Assembly (NCBI GenBank): GCA_002633005.1
Contig: NMRA01000144.1
Span: 442,924 to 506,923 of the forward strand
Direction of reading: 5' to 3'
Length of the DNA stretch: 64,000 nucleotides
DNA from: Phoronis australis
Lineage: Eukaryota; Phoronida; Phoronidae
Shown here one piece after another: positions 59,501 through 64,000 of this stretch (the stretch's first letter is position 1; every line of letters begins with the position of its first letter). The notes under the pieces are model-generated. The model worked only from the letters and a program-made list of their open reading frames with translations. It had not been told where the DNA came from and did no database searches. The translations under genes were made by a program, and so were the position numbers.

Positions 59501-62500
59501 GCATAATTATATCTCCTGTGCAGGGTCTGACTCTAGTGGCGACCTGGCCTCTGTCAGTCGACTGCTGAGCACAGTGAATAGTCTGACATCCAGTCTAACA
59601 CCCTTCCTGGACGATAGCAATGATAGTGTTCTACAGAAGGTGGAGGTGCCAACCCCGCAGAATATTGGTTAGTATCCCTTGTGATGTTTACGCATGATAC
59701 TTTATCAGGGCTTCCTTTTGCTGTGTGCCTCATATCATTGACACATTAATTTCTTTTTGGTGTGTTGGTGACTAGTCATTGTATCAGTTACTGATTCACA
59801 ATTTCAGGCTCGATACTCAATGGACAAATTGACCAGTAGCAGTTCTTTCCTTAACTGATTGTGGTGCATTATGTATCATATCTTTACCAGTAAAGTTTGA
59901 AATTCAGTAAATTTTAGATCAGCAGTGGTCTTGAAGCTTAGAGTAACGTTGTATTTGCCAAGCGTGACTTGGCAAAATTTCCCGTTCACAAAATGGGAAA
60001 TGAGCTCGCCAAAATAAGGGAATCTTGTCCTGTCTTCCGCAAACAACACATAGTTGGCAACTGGTGAAAGTGAAGAACATGGAGCGTATGAATTGATTAA
60101 TTAGGCAACTGACTGAGTGTCTGGCGAAACACCCAAGTTCANAAATTAAGAAAAGCTGTAATTAAGTGGAAAATATGTCTAGGATAACCAACCAACATTA
60201 TTTTAGCTCAAAATGACATGAAAAAAGGTTGCCTTCGCCTTTAACTGATTGTGGTGCATTATGTATCATATCTTTACCAGTAAAGTTTGAAATTCAGTAA
60301 ATTTTAGATCAGCAGTGGTCTTGAAGCTTAGCGTAACGTTGTATTTGCCAAGCGTGACTTGGCAAAATTTCCCGTTCACAAAATGGGAAATGAGCTCGCC
60401 AAAATAAGGGAATCTTGTCCTGTCTTCCGCAAACAACACATAGTTGGCAACTGGTGAAAGTGAAGAACATGGAGCGTATGAATTGATTAATTAGGCAACT
60501 GACTGAGTGTCTGGCGAAACACCCAAGTTCACCCAGGCAGTATTTTAATTTGTTTCTTTTTTCTTACGGAAAATCAGTATATCGTCTAGCCGGTGATGAC
60601 AAATTGCTCCCTCGGACCCAATATCGTGGGCATGGATGCAATATCTTGCACACGCTCGGCTCCTACTTAAGGAAGTAGTAATTGATCAGGACATGCTTTC
60701 TGTATGTAACAGGGCACATTTTCAAGTAATCAAGTGTTGATCATTTGGAGGTTTATTGCACCAATTGTGACAGCCAATCAATTGGACTAGGTGCGACACA
60801 CCGACTAGTTCTGTCCAGGTGAACACTTATCTGGCATTGGTTAACCTCTCACAAAACGTCTTGCACATTCAATGATCAAAACTAGAATATACAATGTTAC
60901 ACAATAAACATATTTAAATTTTGACAAAATGTTCATTTGTTTTCCGAAGTAACTGATGACTTGTTGCTGCTACTAATAGTAATTTTAAACAACTTAAACA
61001 TAAAAATCTGCAATATTTCAAAGTGCTAAGAATGTATGCCTAATTTTCAAATGGTTTATTGTTATTTTTCATCTGTTTCCGTTCTTGATTATTATGGTAA
61101 AGTTAATTATTGTAGTGCCCTCTAGTGCCAATTTATTTTTTTGTGTCTGCTGCTCTTTTCTTGTGAATCCACAATTTTCGTTTCTTATTTATTCTGTGCC
61201 ATGTAGAAGCTTTCCATTTGTAGCGCAGTCATGAGAGCATTTCAATGCTTCTCACTGCTGATTTTAATTTTAGGTTTTGGTATAACAAAATAGGATTAGC
61301 AACAGCAAATTGAATCTTGGTCATTCAAACATTGCGTTAACATGTCAAGCCGAAAACAGTTCAATTTGGTGTTGATAATCCTCCTGATCCAGCCTTGATG
61401 CACAAGCCTTATGTGTATCATTCTATAACCAGCTTTACTTTTATGTAATCTTGTACTTAAATTTTCTTTGATGTTCCATTATTTATTCTTCCCCAAATGA
61501 CTATGTGTAAAATAAGTAATTCTAGATATTTTTTTGTTACAAATTTGTTAATTGTATTCGTATTGCAGACGCCAAAAACAGCGAGTGTCCGGAATGTAAG
61601 CAGAAGTTTGACAATAGCGCGGCCATGATTAATCATGCACTCAACAGGCACATGCTCATTGTTGGCACCAGCAACAAAGTGAAATCATCAGTTTACAAGT
61701 GCGAATACTGCACCACGGAAACTACATACTCTCTCCCAGGTACACACAGCATTTGAGTTGATCATAATTTATCATAAAAGGTATATCGACCAGTTCTATG
61801 AATGTGAACGGTGTGATATGTATGATTCAAATGGCTGATAAGAATTCGTATTGCCGGTCGATATTATTTTTCATTTATAATCATGCATGATCATTTATCT
61901 GCATTCTTATCACTGAGTTGTGTGATATATGATCAAAAGAGGTCTTTTCTGAATGGAGATTGGACTAATATCTGACTGATTATCATTTATTATTATCCTG
62001 ATATGAATTGATATTGGCTAGAGTGGGGGTGTATTAGTCTAGTAGATGTTTTGAAGGCACCTTAAAATATGTAGTCAGATTATGCATATACTACTTGAAT
62101 ATTGTTTTTGAAGGTTCCTCATTTTTTTACCATGCTGTGTGAAGTGTGGGACATACTGTGCTCTCCAAAAGTAGTGCTCTCCAAAAGTAGTCTGGACAAA
62201 GTACTGTTTTTCCCATAACAGCGGTTCATTGTAGCTGCTCTGATGATGAATCATGTTTGCACTCAACCGTCATGATTGGGGAATTCCACTTGCATTCAAC
62301 TATCTTGATGGGGAATTCCACTTGCACTCAACTGTCTTGATGGGGAATTCCACTGTCTCGCACTCAACTGTCATGTCAAACTAATGATTGAAGTTTGAGG
62401 TTTCTGTTACAGATGACAGCCTAATTTTTGGTCAGATGTGTTTGTTGTTGTGCCGTGTAGTGGCAATTACATTTTTGATGTCCACATTGCCTTCTACAAA

Positions 62501-64000
62501 AATGCTTGATCAAAATGTTCATGGAATTAAATTCTTGGATGACTTGCTTTTTGGTCCTGAGAGGCTGTTTGAAGTTTACTGTTTTTGCTCCCTCTAGTGA
62601 AAATATTGAAAACAATGATCATTGCTTGTATCTGAGCTGTATGTGATGCACTTCATTCAATGGCCTGCGTTGCCCTTGTCTCAAATTAATTGTGAACTTG
62701 TCTTATGTTATAGCCAACTTATTTGCTCACCTCCAGAAAGAACACTCAGACACCATAAAGAACCTTGCCAATACTACCTCAGCTGATGGAGAGGTATATA
62801 TTTAAGCGCTCTTCAAATTAGAGGTACATTCATATTCGTAGTCACTTAACGTTGCCGTTACGTTGGCACATTCTCTTCTGCTCACTTTGTTTTCTTCCTG
62901 TGGTCTGCTTCTTGTTCGGAACTGTCTGTTGCACTTCTGTGGATGACGCTTTCATTTTAAAGAATTCTCAACTAAAGGAGTTTGTTTTACATCGTACACA
63001 CTATTATAGTACCATTTGACCTTGAAATGTGTAAAATCATGATGTTCAAGTGTTGTAAAACCAGTTTTGTTTCAAGTTGGAAACCCCCGGCCCCCAATTA
63101 TACGCTTTACTCACAGTTACAGTTTATTGTCAGCTTTGTCGGATGTTTTAGATGCCTGTTTTAATCATCAGGTCATTTTGAAACAAGGCAAACACCCATC
63201 ACGACCTACTTTGTGATGCCTTTTCCATTTAAAGTATGCCAGGACTTACTTTTAAGGTGATAGAAACAATATAAATACGCTATTTTTCGGAATTTACATT
63301 CTTGGGCTTACTATCAGAAATTTCCCGATACTTTGTAAATTGTTGTATCTGGAGGAGTACTGTGTTTAATGTAAAAATGCCACAGTTAAAAAGGCACTTG
63401 TCATGATTGTTACATAGTAAAGTCACTGGATGGCTCGCTGTCAACCTGTCAACTATGTCAGTGATACAATGATACTGATAAAACAAGTATGTGTGTTTTA
63501 TGTATAAAATGGAAATTATCACATATCTGTAAACATTTACGTGACCAGTCCTATTATCTCTGTATGTCGAACAAGCACAAGTTAGATTTTAGCTTAATTC
63601 TGGCAAACTTCCACGATGTGGTTGTTCTAGTTTGTGCACGTGGCCCAACAGATAAGTCAGATTTCACCTCACTCATGTGACATCTCTTGGTTCAGTTGGA
63701 TACTATACTTTCTGCAAGCTCTACTGTGGCATCAGTTGGTTTGCTTTCAAATGTCATGCTGCTTGTTTAAACTTCAAGGTCATTGCATAGTAATGGAAAC
63801 TAACCCAGTTGAAGAATCTAACCCTTATGAAATCTATGTATCAAGTTATAAATAATTATGTGATGTTCTTTGCATAAATTACTAATCGCCATTTTTCTTG
63901 GGATTTCCAATTTTTGTACATTGAAAATGTGTATTAAAGTGAATGTGCTGTACTGTCTTTTTTATTTTCCACCCTAGCCTACGTTGATGGAAGGTCTGGG
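44530..64000 (+). CDS. RREB1: RREB1 / Hindsight-family zinc-finger transcription factor, 3' end beyond window
   Basis: Exons: 44530-44569, 45448-45515, 47047-47148, 48217-48309, 49042-49258, 51697-52257, 52486-52988, 53613-54840, 55257-55428, 56268-56823, 57560-57688, 58178-58250, 59524-59667, 61569-61739, 62714-62793 and 63978 to the window end. Every border is GT/AG and all phases agree, giving 1,379 codons through exon 15. About 15 C2H2-type fingers are visible. The signature [17 protein letters not shown] ... TWCEKN matches human RREB1 (GFHDLGFTDFSCRKFP ... AWCETN). [19 protein letters not shown] and LASVSRLLS...TPFL match further conserved blocks. The family comprises nuclear DNA-binding regulators acting downstream of Ras/MAPK and in epithelial morphogenesis. 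The N terminus is a FOG/SALL-like NuRD-binding motif. Stretches of basic residues ([14 protein letters not shown], end of exon 10) are likely nuclear localisation signals. The C-terminal fingers seen in other family members should lie beyond 64000. Confidence 0.95.
45835..46960. repeat. Degenerate array of about 140-bp monomers (RREB1 intron 2)
   Basis: Same family as at 8340-9300. The '(c)ccc(c)tagtggc' landmark or a variant lies near 45965, 46107, 46255, 46361, 46497, 46646 and 46780. Between them are 'ttcatgaaat(t/a)tggca' and 'cattttnagatgga' words. Short fragments of the family also appear at 51440-51690, 61100-61230 and 62400-62600. Confidence 0.65.
49259..51696 (+). other. RREB1 intron 5
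   Basis: No recognised gene. A minus-strand open frame at 50402-50142 is not recognised. A large inverted repeat occupies 51097-51432. Confidence 0.5.
51097..51432. repeat. Fold-back element, arms about 100 bp
   Basis: 51097-51197 (ATATACAGAATTGATTGAAC ... ACGGAACATA) is the near-perfect reverse complement of 51331-51432, with a loop of about 133 bp. No ORF and no clear target-site duplication were found. A transcript of this intron could form a long hairpin. Confidence 0.88.
53613..54840 (+). other. RREB1: RREB1 exon 8: fingers 4-7 and family signature block
   Basis: Finger 4 (C545, C548, H561, H565) and finger 5 (C572, C575, H588, H593) precede the [17 protein letters not shown] signature at about residues 617-633. 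Next come finger 6, with atypical H-x-H spacing (ELHSHK), and finger 7 (TSCSVC ... HQLSH). The conserved short block [10 protein letters not shown] follows (human GFLALLGLQ). The exon ends inside finger 8 ([13 protein letters not shown]), which is completed by exon 9 (EHMESH). Confidence 0.92.
55257..56823 (+). other. RREB1: RREB1 exons 9-10: fingers 8-12 and basic region
   Basis: Exon 9 encodes [13 protein letters not shown] and [20 protein letters not shown], matching the human pair YQCNICDYIA... and [20 protein letters not shown]. Exon 10 encodes a degenerate finger ([12 protein letters not shown] ... HLSEC, last ligand Cys) and [19 protein letters not shown]. It ends in a Lys/Arg-rich nuclear-localisation-like stretch. 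Confidence 0.9.
57560..58250 (+). other. RREB1: RREB1 exons 11-12: finger 13 split by an intron
   Basis: Exon 11 (57560-57688) ends [15 protein letters not shown] and exon 12 (58178-58250) starts LRFHRKFH, so the intron cuts the finger between its Cys pair and its His pair. Both introns have canonical borders and keep the frame. Confidence 0.9.
58244..58438. repeat. Tandem repeat, about 52-bp unit, overlapping the exon 12 splice donor
   Basis: Copies start at 58244, 58296, 58347 and 58399. The unit begins AGTTTTGGTGAGATTTTACT, so the first copy contains the last coding bases and the donor of exon 12. The second copy repeats TTTTG-GTGAGA exactly; later copies have lost it. Confidence 0.88.
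59851..60531. repeat. 291-bp direct duplication flanking an N (RREB1 intron 13)
   Basis: 59851-60141 and 60241-60531 differ at one base that I can see (gcttagagtaacg versus gcttagcgtaacg). The N at 60142 directly follows the first copy, then 98 bp of unique sequence precedes the second. This looks like a contig-join artefact. Confidence 0.88.
60142..60142. other. Unresolved base at contig-like junction
   Basis: A single n at the end of the first copy of the 291-bp duplication. Confidence 0.95.
62258..62377. repeat. Tandem repeat, about 33-bp unit, 3-4 copies (RREB1 intron 14)
   Basis: 'actcaactgtcttgatgggg' plus 'aattccacttgc' recurs from about 62261, 62293, 62326 and 62362. Confidence 0.85.

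Larger units (their letters stand above)
59524..62793 (+). other. RREB1: RREB1 exons 13-15: conserved block and fingers 14-15
   Basis: Exon 13 encodes [19 protein letters not shown] and PFL, matching human [20 protein letters not shown]. Exon 14 encodes finger 14 ([19 protein letters not shown]...H) and the Cys half of finger 15 (YKCEYC). Exon 15 supplies its His half (LFAHLQKEH). Exon 16 begins at 63978 (PTLMEGL) and is cut by the window end. Confidence 0.88.

Overview
This is nuclear DNA from an intron-rich animal. Four protein-coding genes with clear GT/AG introns can be read, plus one tRNA gene, and most of the rest is introns and repeats. The gene set (proteasome beta5, SMIM13, TMEM39, RREB1) is bilaterian. 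The very intron-rich RREB1, the slowly evolving proteins and the mix of Kolobok-like, hAT-like and fold-back repeats suggest a non-vertebrate deuterostome or another slow-evolving marine invertebrate; I cannot name the species. Two single N bases, each at the junction of a near-identical repeat, indicate a draft assembly of a heterozygous genome.

Layout. At 135-206 there is a tRNA-Gly(UCC) gene on +. From 207 to about 4200 I see only repeats. SMIM13, a small one-pass membrane protein, is on the - strand with coding exons at 5337-5265 and 4380-4235. It is head-to-head with PSMB5 on +, whose six coding exons run from 5591 to 15028; only about 250 bp separates the two start codons. PSMB5 intron 3 carries one copy of a THAP-encoding transposon with TTAA target sites. 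From 15.2 to 20.0 kb there is no gene, only repeats. TMEM39, a multi-pass ER membrane protein, is on + with coding exons from 20046 to 36820. Two of its exons occur twice in a 1.6-1.8 kb tandem duplication split by an N. Its 9.6 kb intron holds minisatellites, a second copy of the THAP element and a 0.4 kb inverted-repeat element. From 36.8 to 44.5 kb I see no gene. RREB1 (Hindsight family), a large multi-C2H2 zinc-finger transcription factor, runs on + from 44530 beyond the window end. Sixteen exons with fully consistent phases are visible.

Function. The genes are unrelated in pathway: protein degradation (PSMB5), secretory-pathway membrane biology (TMEM39), an uncharacterised membrane microprotein (SMIM13) and transcriptional control (RREB1). 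I did not find a new multi-gene system. The most interesting points are the FOG/SALL-type NuRD-binding peptide at the N terminus of an RREB1 orthologue, the duplicated TMEM39 exons, the paired Kolobok-like THAP elements, the divergent SMIM13/PSMB5 promoter, and a degenerate repeat of about 140 bp shared by introns of PSMB5 and RREB1.
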